NCBI GenBank assembly: GCA_028687525.1
Contig: JAQTZX010000051.1
Location: 1-7,808 of the forward strand
Direction: 5' to 3'
Origin: Candidatus Omnitrophota bacterium
GTDB taxonomy: Bacteria; Omnitrophota; Gorgyraeia; Gygaellales; Profunditerraquicolaceae
Length of the DNA stretch: 7,808 bases
Shown here: piece by piece, positions 1-5,734 of the stretch
Numbering within the stretch: position 1 is the first letter of the stretch
Layout of the letters: each line of letters begins with the position of its first letter
Notes under the pieces: model-generated
Database searches by the model: none
What the model was told of the DNA's origin: nothing
What the model saw: only the letters and a program-made list of their open reading frames with translations
Position numbers and translations under genes: made by a program

Positions 1-591
1 CGTCTTCTTGAAGTCGACCCCAGCATAGGCGGAATAAACGGCGTTAACACGCCGCAGGACGGCGGCCTGGCGGCAGGAGGCAGATTGCGCGCGTTGGAAG
101 AGTATCTGAAGGAGCCGGATAATTCTATAGAGGATATGTATAAGGCGCGGGGTATGCCGGAACCCGCTTCTGAAGGCGGAAAGAATATGTCTACGGACGG
201 CGGTACACTCGGAGGTATTGATTTCCGCACACTTCCTGTTACCCCTCAGCCCGGGACCGGTATAAAACCAAATTTACAATCTGCAATCCAGCCGAAAATA
301 CCTTTAGCGGAATTGGATAACGAGTGGAGCCGGATTCAGGAGATGGTTAATCAAGGAAATATACCTTCTGGAGAAAAAATACGGGAGTATGTTTTTTCCT
401 GTTGTCAAAAAGGCGATATTAGACGGGATATTGAAAAAGCGCTTGTTTGTATTTCGGACATACTGCGGCTGGAAGAGGATTATGCTCTTGCCTGCGAACC
501 GGGTTTTATTCAACTTTTGTCAGTGCTTGAGTTAGATAAGTCTCCACAGGATTTGCAACTGGCTCTGAGCGCCGTATCATTCCAACCTTAG
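1..591 (+). CDS. C-terminal part of an unknown protein (cut off at the left edge)
   Basis: The reading frame is open from base 1 and stops with TAG at 589-591, so the last 196 residues are visible and the true start lies outside. A TTG at 85 lies inside this open frame and is not convincing as a start. The visible part has a Gly/Pro/Asn-rich low-complexity linker (residues about 5-95, including GGIDFRTLP). It is followed by a compact, probably helical C-terminal domain (about 103-190) containing ELDNEWSRIQEMVNQG, a CC pair, and ALVCISDILRLEEDYA. There is no membrane segment or catalytic motif. I do not recognise a named family. The linker plus the helical tail resemble C-termini I associate with large hypothetical Omnitrophota proteins, which is an inference from memory. 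No clear terminator follows the stop. Confidence 0.75.
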   Translation, partial: RLLEVDPSIGGINGVNTPQDGGLAAGGRLRALEEYLKEPDNSIEDMYKARGMPEPASEGGKNMSTDGGTLGGIDFRTLPVTPQPGTGIKPNLQSAIQPKIPLAELDNEWSRIQEMVNQGNIPSGEKIREYVFSCCQKGDIRRDIEKALVCISDILRLEEDYALACEPGFIQLLSVLELDKSPQDLQLALSAVSFQP

Positions 592-690
592 CCTGTCTAA
601 TCCCGGGCGGTTTTCATTTATCTGTCAGGGTGCCGGAAAAGCTTTTTTAACGCTAATTTTCGCATATTGCACGCTTATAGTCGCGAATGT

Positions 691-783
691 ATTGCCGGTG
701 AATGCGTGTTCATTTGCATTCAAAAGGGCTTTCAGCAAACTGCTGTTTGGCCGGCAATGAAATTATGCCGGAAGTGTTTCCGG
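691..783. repeat. Nested inverted repeats in the intergenic region
   Basis: ATTGCCGG at 691-698 is perfectly complementary to CCGGCAAT at 751-758. Between them lie two more perfect hairpins: TGAATGC 699-705 with GCATTCA 716-722, and CAGCA 733-737 with TGCTG 741-745 (3-nt loop). Just downstream, CCGGAA 768-773 pairs with TTCCGG 778-783 (4-nt loop). Together this gives a closed three-way junction plus a separate hairpin. It could be a structured RNA, a 3' UTR element of the preceding gene, or a repeat unit. No T-tract follows any of these hairpins, so it is not a standard terminator. No promoter was seen immediately upstream. Confidence 0.5.
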
Positions 784-866
784 TTTATGAATTTTATCCA
801 AGAGTTAGGGGCTTTTTAATGTAGATCCGGTTTGCCGGTATTGTGTGGTATTTTGGTATATTTCCC

Positions 867-894
867 TTGACAAATTAATTTTTTGTGATAGTAT
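867..894 (+). promoter_or_regulatory. Sigma70-like promoter for the small RNA
   Basis: A perfect TTGACA -35 box (867-872) is followed after 16 bp by TAGTAT (889-894). TG at 886-887 gives an extended -10 (TGnTAnnnT). The region around it is AT-rich. The predicted start of transcription is at about 900-902, directly before the repeated GGTGAAG sequence. There is no start codon with a ribosome binding site close downstream, so the transcript is probably non-coding. Confidence 0.7.
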
Positions 895-900
895 AAAAAT

Positions 901-1032
901 CGGTGAAGGGTGGTGAAGATAGGTTGGAAGTTGACCTTCTCCCAGAGCAAGAGTGAGGCTGTGAAGTCGAAAAGTGAGCCTCGTGAGGTTACAAAGTTGT
1001 GGTGAGAACCTCGCAATACTCTTGCTTTTTTT
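901..1032 (+). ncRNA. Candidate structured small RNA, family not recognised
   Basis: This stretch of about 130 nt lies between a good promoter and a hairpin with a seven-T tail. The 3' half can fold as a three-way junction with only perfect pairs: P1 GCAAGAGT 947-954 with ACTCTTGC 1018-1025, P2 GAGGCT 955-960 with AGCCTC 977-982, and P3 GAGGTT 985-990 with AACCTC 1007-1012. The 5' half carries two copies of GGTGAAG (902-908 and 912-918). Either copy can pair with CTTCTCC (936-942), with one mismatch. No 6S, SRP, tmRNA, RNase P or riboswitch core is recognisable. A short ORF runs across it on the minus strand but looks fortuitous. The role is unknown; a trans-acting sRNA is most plausible because no gene follows within 170 bp. 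Confidence 0.55.
947..1032 (+). terminator. Rho-independent-like end of the small RNA
   Basis: The 8-bp perfect stem 947-954/1018-1025 is followed directly by TTTTTTT (1026-1032). Unusually, the stem encloses about 63 nt with two further hairpins instead of a short loop. GAGG (955-958) can instead pair with CCTC (1009-1012) and extend the terminator stem past a 5-nt bulge. Confidence 0.55.
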
Positions 1033-1195
1033 ATTTTATACCCTCTAAAACCGGGACCGTTTCTCCCCATCCCTTTCATTCACAGCGCCTTCTGTCAGAA
1101 GTGTCCCTATTCCGGAAATTCATTCCCGTCAGCCCAGCTTGTTTTAGGTGCTTTTTTGATATAGGGGTGGTGTAATTAGAAAAGTGTGGGTGAGA

Positions 1196-1201
1196 AAGGA
1201 G
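1196..1201 (+). promoter_or_regulatory. Ribosome binding site fixing the YceI start
   Basis: AAGGAG lies 5 nt before the ATG at 1207. A GTG at 1186 is in frame, but using it would place this Shine-Dalgarno sequence inside the coding region and add residues ahead of a normal signal peptide. The ATG is therefore preferred. Confidence 0.7.
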
Positions 1202-1206
1202 CGTGT

Positions 1207-1797
1207 ATGAAGCTTCAACCGGTGATGCGTTGTTTAATGTTTATTCTCGTAATGACATCCTGCAATTTTGTGTCAACTGCAGCGGGTGCTCAGATATACA
1301 AGATAGACCTTCCTTCAAGCAGTATTATCTTTGATGCGAATTCGACCCTGCATCCCATTAAAGGAAAAGCGGGAGATTTCACGGGTGAATTTACCCTGCA
1401 AACGGAAAATCAGCAGAGCGTGATGCAGGGAGATGTATCCGTTCGGATAGAATCCCTGGCTTCGGGGAATAAGGGCATGGATCGTAATATGTATGCGATG
1501 TTCCAGAGTAAAGAGTATCCACAGGCTCAGTGCCGGGTTGAATCGATGATGTTTACGGTTGGGGGAGTGAACGCACCTGTTTCGGGGCACCTGAAAGCGG
1601 TATTGACGATCAGAGAAGTGTCTCAACCATTCGAATGCGGCATAACCGTGCAACCGTCAGAAAATACCGTTATTGTTACGGGCAAGACCACGGTTAGTTT
1701 GAAATCATTGAGGCTTAAGCCGCCGACTCTTCTGGGTATCATTAAGGTGAAGGATCCCGTCACGATTAATTTTATTGTTTTGTTAAAGCGCGCATAG
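1207..1797 (+). CDS. Secreted YceI-family (lipocalin-like) protein
   Basis: The gene encodes 196 aa from the ATG at 1207. Residues 1-28 form a Sec signal peptide: a positively charged start (K2, R8), a hydrophobic core (about 9-22) and an A-G-A cleavage site before Q29. The mature part (about 168 aa) matches the YceI beta-barrel fold in length and pattern. It opens with YKIDLPSSSIIFDANSTLH, has a central MDRNMYAMFQSKEYPQ block, then GHLKAVLTIREVSQPFE, and ends with LKPPTLLGIIKVKDPVTINF. YceI proteins are periplasmic or secreted and several bind isoprenoid or fatty-amide ligands; the ligand here is unknown. A C19 preceded by M-T-S is a poor lipobox, so a lipoprotein is less likely. The gene ends in tandem stops (TAG TAA) and appears monocistronic. 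A weak extended -10-like TGGTGTAAT (1168-1176) may lie upstream. Confidence 0.85.
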   Translation: MKLQPVMRCLMFILVMTSCNFVSTAAGAQIYKIDLPSSSIIFDANSTLHPIKGKAGDFTGEFTLQTENQQSVMQGDVSVRIESLASGNKGMDRNMYAMFQSKEYPQAQCRVESMMFTVGGVNAPVSGHLKAVLTIREVSQPFECGITVQPSENTVIVTGKTTVSLKSLRLKPPTLLGIIKVKDPVTINFIVLLKRA

Positions 1798-1843
1798 TAA
1801 AAAATCATTTTGCCGTTTTGCCGTTTTTTTTGCATAATTTCTA

Positions 1844-1872
1844 TTGCAACGCTTAAATGAAGGTTATATAAT
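1844..1872 (+). promoter_or_regulatory. Promoter of tRNA-Arg (possibly also tadA)
   Basis: TTGCAA (1844-1849) and a perfect TATAAT (1867-1872) are separated by 17 bp. The predicted start is at about 1879, some 8 nt before the tRNA. No terminator is visible between the tRNA and tadA, so the transcript may continue into tadA. Confidence 0.75.
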
Positions 1873-1886
1873 CTATACACCATTAC

Positions 1887-1960
1887 GCGCCCATAGCTCA
1901 ATTGGATAGAGCACTTGCCTACGGAGCAAGTTGTTGGAGGTTCGATTCCTCCTGGGCGCG
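1887..1960 (+). tRNA. tRNA-Arg (anticodon ACG)
   Basis: A full cloverleaf can be drawn. The acceptor stem is 1887-1893 with 1953-1959 (7 of 7 pairs) and the D stem is GCTC 1896-1899 with GAGC 1909-1912. The anticodon stem is 1914-1918 with 1926-1930, with anticodon ACG at 1921-1923, and the T stem is GGAGG 1936-1940 with CCTCC 1948-1952. The discriminator base is G1960 and CCA is not encoded. The A at position 34 must be edited to inosine to read CGU, CGC and CGA. The enzyme that does this, TadA, is encoded about 100 bp downstream. Confidence 0.96.
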
Positions 1961-2064
1961 CTTTAATTTATAGGCACTAAACCTCGGGCAATTATGCCTG
2001 AATTTATTTCTCAGGAAGAACAGTATTTGAAATTGCTCTCTATCTACACCACATCCCGCATACC

Positions 2065-2550
2065 TTGAAACTCCAGGTTATTGATCCGTACATTCTGTTT
2101 ATGAGAGAGGCGCTGAAAGAGGCGCGGAAAGCTTTTGATGAGGACGAAGTCCCGGTCGGAGCGGTCATCGTGCATCAGAACCGCATTATCGCCCGCGCCC
2201 ACAACCAGGTCGAACGCCTCAAAGATCCCACCGCCCATGCCGAAATGATCGTCATTACCTCGGCGGCGAATTTTCTGGGCACAAAGTGGTTGAACGAATC
2301 TTCGTTATATGTTACAATTGAGCCGTGTTCGATGTGCGCGGGCGCGCTGGTGCTGGCGCGCGTGAAAGAAATAATTTACGGGGCCTCCGACCCGAAAACA
2401 GGCGCCTGCGGTTCCATCGTCAATATCGCCGGCAATAAAAAACTGAATCACCGGATAAAAGTATTCAAAGGTGTGTTGAAAGACGAGTCAGCGCGGTTAC
2501 TGCGGGAATTCTTCAAAAAAAAACGCACAACACAACTGAACCATCAATAA
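2065..2550 (+). CDS. tadA: tRNA-specific adenosine deaminase TadA
   Basis: TadA deaminates adenosine-34 of tRNA-Arg(ACG) to inosine in the cytoplasm. With the TTG start at 2065 the protein has 161 aa, close to the usual bacterial length. The zinc-dependent deaminase motifs are complete: H58-A-E60 (H58 zinc ligand, E60 proton shuttle) and P87-C-S-M-C91 (C88 and C91 zinc ligands). EVPVGAV, DPTAHAE, DPKTGACGS and LNHR are typical of TadA and separate it from cytidine or guanine deaminases. The start is uncertain. ATG 2101 gives 149 aa, but residues upstream of it (DPYILFMREAL) align with the N-terminal helix of known TadA proteins, so a start near 2065 is preferred. Neither start has a good Shine-Dalgarno sequence. 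The last codons and the stop lie inside the foldback element at 2541-2808. Confidence 0.93.
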   Translation: MKLQVIDPYILFMREALKEARKAFDEDEVPVGAVIVHQNRIIARAHNQVERLKDPTAHAEMIVITSAANFLGTKWLNESSLYVTIEPCSMCAGALVLARVKEIIYGASDPKTGACGSIVNIAGNKKLNHRIKVFKGVLKDESARLLREFFKKKRTTQLNHQ

Positions 2551-2808
2551 ATGATGGGCATATTGGCTGTGAGCCCATTTTGGAGCGAGACAAGGAACGA
2601 GGACTCCGGAGCGGTTTTGCACTGCGCCAAGGACGAGTTACGCAGTCGAAGCCCAAAATCGGCCAGTCCGGGCGAATAGACAGGAGGGAAGCCCGCATTC
2701 CAGCCGTCTGCGGCGTTGCTCATCCTCGGCGTAGTGCTTTGACTGCGTCGTCGCGCCTTGCATACGTCCGTAATGAGGGTTTCCAATGTACCCGTGATTT
2801 ATTGATGG
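2541..2808. mobile_element. Foldback, MITE-like element with no gene of its own
   Basis: The ends are inverted repeats. 2541-2566 matches the reverse complement of 2783-2808 at 22 of 26 positions, and the outer 12 bp (CCATCAATAAAT) are perfect. The homology continues inward: 2619-2643 matches the reverse complement of 2713-2737 at 20 of 25 positions, and ACGCAGTCGAAG (2640-2651) has a near-copy in reverse at 2737-2748. The unit is thus a long imperfect palindrome centred at about 2678, able to fold into one long hairpin. It has no transposase, which fits a non-autonomous element moved by an enzyme elsewhere. A target duplication is not obvious. It fills the whole space between tadA and the next gene, and short ORFs inside it are by-products of its GC-rich repeats. 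Confidence 0.65.
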
Positions 2809-2821
2809 CTTAATTACAACC

Positions 2822-2827
2822 AGGAGG
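2822..2827 (+). promoter_or_regulatory. Strong ribosome binding site of the 59-aa gene
   Basis: AGGAGG, the full consensus, lies 9 nt before the ATG at 2837. It is the best Shine-Dalgarno sequence in the window and supports translation of a very small gene at the head of the operon. Confidence 0.75.
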
Positions 2828-2836
2828 GCCGACATC

Positions 2837-3016
2837 ATGAAGAACAAACAGAGGAAGCGGTTGTCAAAGCGGAGGCTCTACGAATACTGCGAAGTTGTTA
2901 TCACTGAAGAAGGGAAACTTGAAATTTTAGCCATAACACCGTCGACATCAGTTCTGTTCCTTGAGGGCATGAATCCTATTTCCGGCCTGGAGGGTAATAA
3001 GATATACTGCGGATAA
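2837..3016 (+). CDS. Small unknown protein (59 aa), first gene of the Ycf46 operon
   Basis: The ATG at 2837 has a consensus AGGAGG upstream and the frame ends with TAA at 3014-3016, only 3 bp before the ATG of the AAA ATPase. The protein starts with a very basic segment (MKNKQRKRLSKRRLYEYCE), suitable for RNA or acidic-surface contact. It continues as a short probable beta-rich part (VVITEEGKLEILAITPSTS, then FLEGMNPISGLEGNKIYCG). It has two cysteines (18 and 58) and no membrane segment. I do not recognise a family. The tight spacing and strong ribosome site imply translational coupling to the ATPase, whose own start lacks a good ribosome site. It could be a small partner of the ATPase. Confidence 0.7.
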   Translation: MKNKQRKRLSKRRLYEYCEVVITEEGKLEILAITPSTSVLFLEGMNPISGLEGNKIYCG

Positions 3017-3019
3017 AGC

Positions 3020-4564
3020 ATGATGAACCGGGTGTGTAAAGACGAGATCGATGTTCTCATCAGGGCGCGTTATTCACTGATCACCATAGTCAGCTATGAA
3101 GAGACCCGGGTGATCGAATGCCTCAAGGAAATGGCCGCCAGGCGCTCTAAACAACTGATGATCTGGTCCGCCACCCGGGGCCTCCGCAAATACGAAGAGC
3201 AGGACAAGATCGACGATCAGACACGCGATCCCCTGAACGCCCTGAATCACATCGAGCGTTCCACGTATCCGGCCATCTTCGTGATGCTGGATTTTCACCA
3301 CTATCTTAACGATAATGTTATCGTGCGCAAGCTGCGCGACCTGGTCGAGAACCTCAAAGAAACCTATGAAAGCTTGGTTATCGTTTCTCCGGTTTTCAAT
3401 ATCCCGGTGGAACTGGAAAAGGACATCGCGGTCATTGATTTCGACCTGCCCACCACCGAAGACCTGGGCCGCCTGCTCGATGAAATAATAAGCGTGGTTG
3501 ATCTTTCTAAAGAAGTAAAAATAGAACTTACTCCCGAAACCCGCGAGCGTCTTATCAGCGCCGCGCTGGGCCTGACCATCAATGAGGCGGAGAACGCCTT
3601 TGCCCGCGCCATCGTCATTGATAAATCCCTCGGGCCGGAGGATATCGGCAGGATACTGGAAGAGAAGAAACAGGTCATCCGTAAATCCGGGATCCTGGAA
3701 TATTACGATTCATCCGAAATGATGAGCGGTGTGGGCGGAATGGATTCCCTCAAGGATTGGCTGAACAAGCGTTCGGTGGCCTTTACCTCCAAAGCCGGGG
3801 AATTCGGCCTGCCTAAGCCCAAGGGGATATTGCTTTTGGGAGTGCAGGGATGCGGTAAGAGCCTTACCGCCAAATCCGTAGCCAATCTATGGAAACTCCC
3901 GCTCCTGCGTTTCGACGTTGGCAGGGTATTTTCCGGGATCGTGGGTTCGTCCGAAGAGAATATGCGCAAGGCCATCAGTACCGCGGAGTCTATCGCCCCG
4001 GTGGTGCTGTGGATCGACGAGATCGAAAAGGCGTTTTCCGGAGTACAGAGTTCGACTTTTTCCGACGCAGGGACATCGGCGCGGGTGTTTAGTTATTTTT
4101 TGACTTGGCTGCAGGAGAAGACCAGGCCTGTTTTCGTGATCGCCACCGCCAACAACATTTCGCTTCTGCCGCCGGAAATCCTGCGCAAGGGCAGATTCGA
4201 CGAAATATTCTTTGTCGACCTTCCGTTTCCCGACGAACGGGAGGAGATATTCACTATCCATATAAAAAAGAGGAGGCGCGATCCTAAGAAATTCGATGTG
4301 AAGCTTTTGAGCCGGGATTCCGAAGGCTTCAGCGGCGCGGAGATCGAACAGGCCGTCATATCCAGTCTTTTTGATGCCTTTGTGGCCGGCGGCGACCTGA
4401 CTACCGGCGACATACTCAAGAGTTTGAAAGAGACGGTTCCTTTGTCTCAGACCATGCGTGAACAGATAGAAAACATCAGGGAATGGGCGAGGATGCGCGC
4501 CCGGCCGGCCAGCAAAAAGCTGGCGGCCACAGTTTCATCCGCGGGGAGAAGGATTGAAGTATGA
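3020..4564 (+). CDS. Ycf46-like AAA ATPase
   Basis: This 514-aa protein matches the Ycf46 family of cyanobacteria and plastids along its whole length. The N-terminal domain (about 8-215) has the family blocks LIRARYSLITIVSYEETRV, MIWSATRGL, AIFVMLDFHHYL, VRKLRDLVENLK and ELEKDIAVIDFDLP. The C-terminal AAA module (about 235-470) has Walker A GVQGCGKS (274-281), Walker B VVLWIDEIEK (328-337; D333, E334), sensor 1 in TANN (N378/N379) and Arg-finger residues in LRKGRFDE (R389, R392). It also carries the lid motif EGFSGAEIEQ (435-444). All catalytic residues are present, so it should hydrolyse ATP and probably forms rings. Ycf46 has been linked to photosynthetic regulation in cyanobacteria, but its substrate is unknown. 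ATG 3020 is followed by a second ATG (3023); either may be used, by coupling to the preceding stop. The 3' end overlaps the next gene by 4 bp (ATGA). Confidence 0.92.
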   Translation: MMNRVCKDEIDVLIRARYSLITIVSYEETRVIECLKEMAARRSKQLMIWSATRGLRKYEEQDKIDDQTRDPLNALNHIERSTYPAIFVMLDFHHYLNDNVIVRKLRDLVENLKETYESLVIVSPVFNIPVELEKDIAVIDFDLPTTEDLGRLLDEIISVVDLSKEVKIELTPETRERLISAALGLTINEAENAFARAIVIDKSLGPEDIGRILEEKKQVIRKSGILEYYDSSEMMSGVGGMDSLKDWLNKRSVAFTSKAGEFGLPKPKGILLLGVQGCGKSLTAKSVANLWKLPLLRFDVGRVFSGIVGSSEENMRKAISTAESIAPVVLWIDEIEKAFSGVQSSTFSDAGTSARVFSYFLTWLQEKTRPVFVIATANNISLLPPEILRKGRFDEIFFVDLPFPDEREEIFTIHIKKRRRDPKKFDVKLLSRDSEGFSGAEIEQAVISSLFDAFVAGGDLTTGDILKSLKETVPLSQTMREQIENIREWARMRARPASKKLAATVSSAGRRIEV

Positions 4565-5274
4565 GTAAAAAAGAGGGACGTTTCCGCAAACTGGAATTGT
4601 CTCCTTTGCTGAAAGTTTTCCGTAAATCCTCCGATGACCTCAAGAGATTCGAACATCTCGAGGTTGACGGCCATAAGATCAAGTTAGAGATAACGCACAA
4701 AGTAGATCCGGACGCCAAAGGGTTCATAGCTTGTCCGCAGTGCCAAAAAAAGAATCCCGGGAATACACTCTATTGTTTATATTGTTCTTTTATTTTCAAC
4801 CAGGCCGGCGACCGGGAAGTCTCCGACACCGGATTACAGCCGTATCAGATCCTGTGCCCGAATTGCGGGCGCGTCGGCGCGCGCGCCCAGCGCAGCTGCG
4901 TTTACTGCGGCCAGGTTTTTACCCGGGATGAGAATGAAATTCCCACCGGAGCCGGATGGCAGAATCATGATCTGGTGGACTTGAATGAAAGCCCGGTTAT
5001 TACCGTTACTATTGACGGGAGGGAATACCGCTCCAACGATCCGGGCTTGCCTGCCGATATCAAGGAGCTGATGTCCAGGATCAGGCAGGAGGGTTATACC
5101 AGGGAAATGGTGGATGACTGGGCTAGAAGCAGGCAGATAGAAAAAGAATATGAACTGCAAAGGGCGCGGAAAAATTTACAGTCCGCGCGGGAGCAGTTGT
5201 GGTTACGTTTGCTTCAAATCGGGGTCGTAATAGGTTTTTTCGTGTTGCTTCTGTTGCTAGCTTCACGCAGATAA
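4561..5274 (+). CDS. Double zinc-ribbon protein with a C-terminal membrane anchor
   Basis: This 237-aa protein shares ATGA with the end of the AAA gene and has AAGGA (4549-4553) 7 nt before its ATG. The order is: a basic N-terminus (1-50), a first zinc ribbon with C58/C61 and C72/C75, and a second with C99/C102 and C113/C116 (all CxxC knuckles). Next comes a small beta segment VTIDGREYRSNDPGLPADIKEL (about 149-170), and a charged, probably coiled-coil helix (about 171-215). The protein ends in one hydrophobic segment (about 217-234) followed by SRR. It has no signal peptide, so it is expected to be tail-anchored with the zinc ribbons in the cytoplasm. The zinc ribbons probably bind protein or nucleic acid. 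It could tether the Ycf46-like ATPase to the membrane; that role is inferred only from gene overlap. No named family recognised. Confidence 0.88.
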   Translation: MSKKEGRFRKLELSPLLKVFRKSSDDLKRFEHLEVDGHKIKLEITHKVDPDAKGFIACPQCQKKNPGNTLYCLYCSFIFNQAGDREVSDTGLQPYQILCPNCGRVGARAQRSCVYCGQVFTRDENEIPTGAGWQNHDLVDLNESPVITVTIDGREYRSNDPGLPADIKELMSRIRQEGYTREMVDDWARSRQIEKEYELQRARKNLQSAREQLWLRLLQIGVVIGFFVLLLLLASRR

Positions 5275-5288
5275 GAAAAGAAAGATAT

Positions 5289-5699
5289 ATGTCGGGTCTC
5301 GGCGGTATAGATGTAGTTATCATCAGCGCGATAATGCTTTATAAGGCTATCGAGGAAATGGCTCTCGAGCACCGGAAAGTCGATGCCCTGGAAAAAGAAA
5401 AGCTTAGGATGCAGATGTCGACCGGAGAATCCGTAACGGTTGAGGTAGTGGTCAAGGATCCCAACAACCGCCAGATTGGTTTCCAGAGACAGCCGGACGG
5501 TACCTATAAAGTAATCGCCGATTCCGCGGGCCTGTCCGCCGAGCAGATGAGGAAACAGCAGGAGACCATCAACGGCATCCGGCGCCGCTATGCCTACAAC
5601 ATGGTCATACAGGAATTAAACAAACAAGGTTACCAGGTGGTAGAAGAGAAGAAGATGGAGAAATCCACCGTCAAGCTGGTAGCCCGCAAGTGGCAATAG
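5289..5699 (+). CDS. DUF1257 (Ycf35-like) protein
   Basis: The frame is open upstream to 5199, but ATG 5289 lies 14 bp after the previous stop and gives a 136-aa protein, the usual size of the family. The Ycf35/DUF1257 pattern is clear in the C-terminal half: IGFQRQPDGTYKVIAD (63-78), RRRYAYNMVIQELNKQGYQV (98-117) and a terminal V-A-R-K-W (131-135). The N-terminus (MSGLGGIDVVIISAIMLYKA) departs from the MSHF-type start of cyanobacterial members and is more hydrophobic, followed by a charged helix (about 20-43). The function of the family is unknown. The only ribosome-site candidate is a weak purine run (5275-5285), which suggests coupling to the upstream gene. It is likely a soluble partner of the other cassette proteins. 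Confidence 0.86.
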   Translation: MSGLGGIDVVIISAIMLYKAIEEMALEHRKVDALEKEKLRMQMSTGESVTVEVVVKDPNNRQIGFQRQPDGTYKVIADSAGLSAEQMRKQQETINGIRRRYAYNMVIQELNKQGYQVVEEKKMEKSTVKLVARKWQ

Positions 5700-5734
5700 A
5701 CAGGTAAGCCTCATCTGGAAAGGTTGGGGGATCC

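Noticed and set aside
955..982. Hammerhead ribozyme in the small RNA (CTGTGAAGTCGAAA resembles the core)
   Set aside because: The CUGANGA box and the required second stem are not present; the likeness is limited to a GAAA.
816..1079. An 87-aa minus-strand ORF
   Set aside because: It runs antisense across the promoter, small RNA and terminator, and its composition does not look like a protein.
1249..1263. Lipoprotein signal in the YceI protein (M-T-S-C)
   Set aside because: The residues before Cys do not fit a lipobox well and a standard A-x-A signal-peptidase I site follows.
1994..2068. A 24-codon ORF (MPEFISQEEQYLKLL...) ending in a TTGA overlap with the proposed tadA start
   Set aside because: The overlap is attractive as a leader peptide, but there is no Shine-Dalgarno sequence before its ATG and nothing else supports it.
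2580..2813. A 77-aa + strand ORF and several - strand ORFs between tadA and the small gene
   Set aside because: They lie within the foldback palindrome, overlap each other on both strands, have no ribosome site and no recognisable protein pattern.
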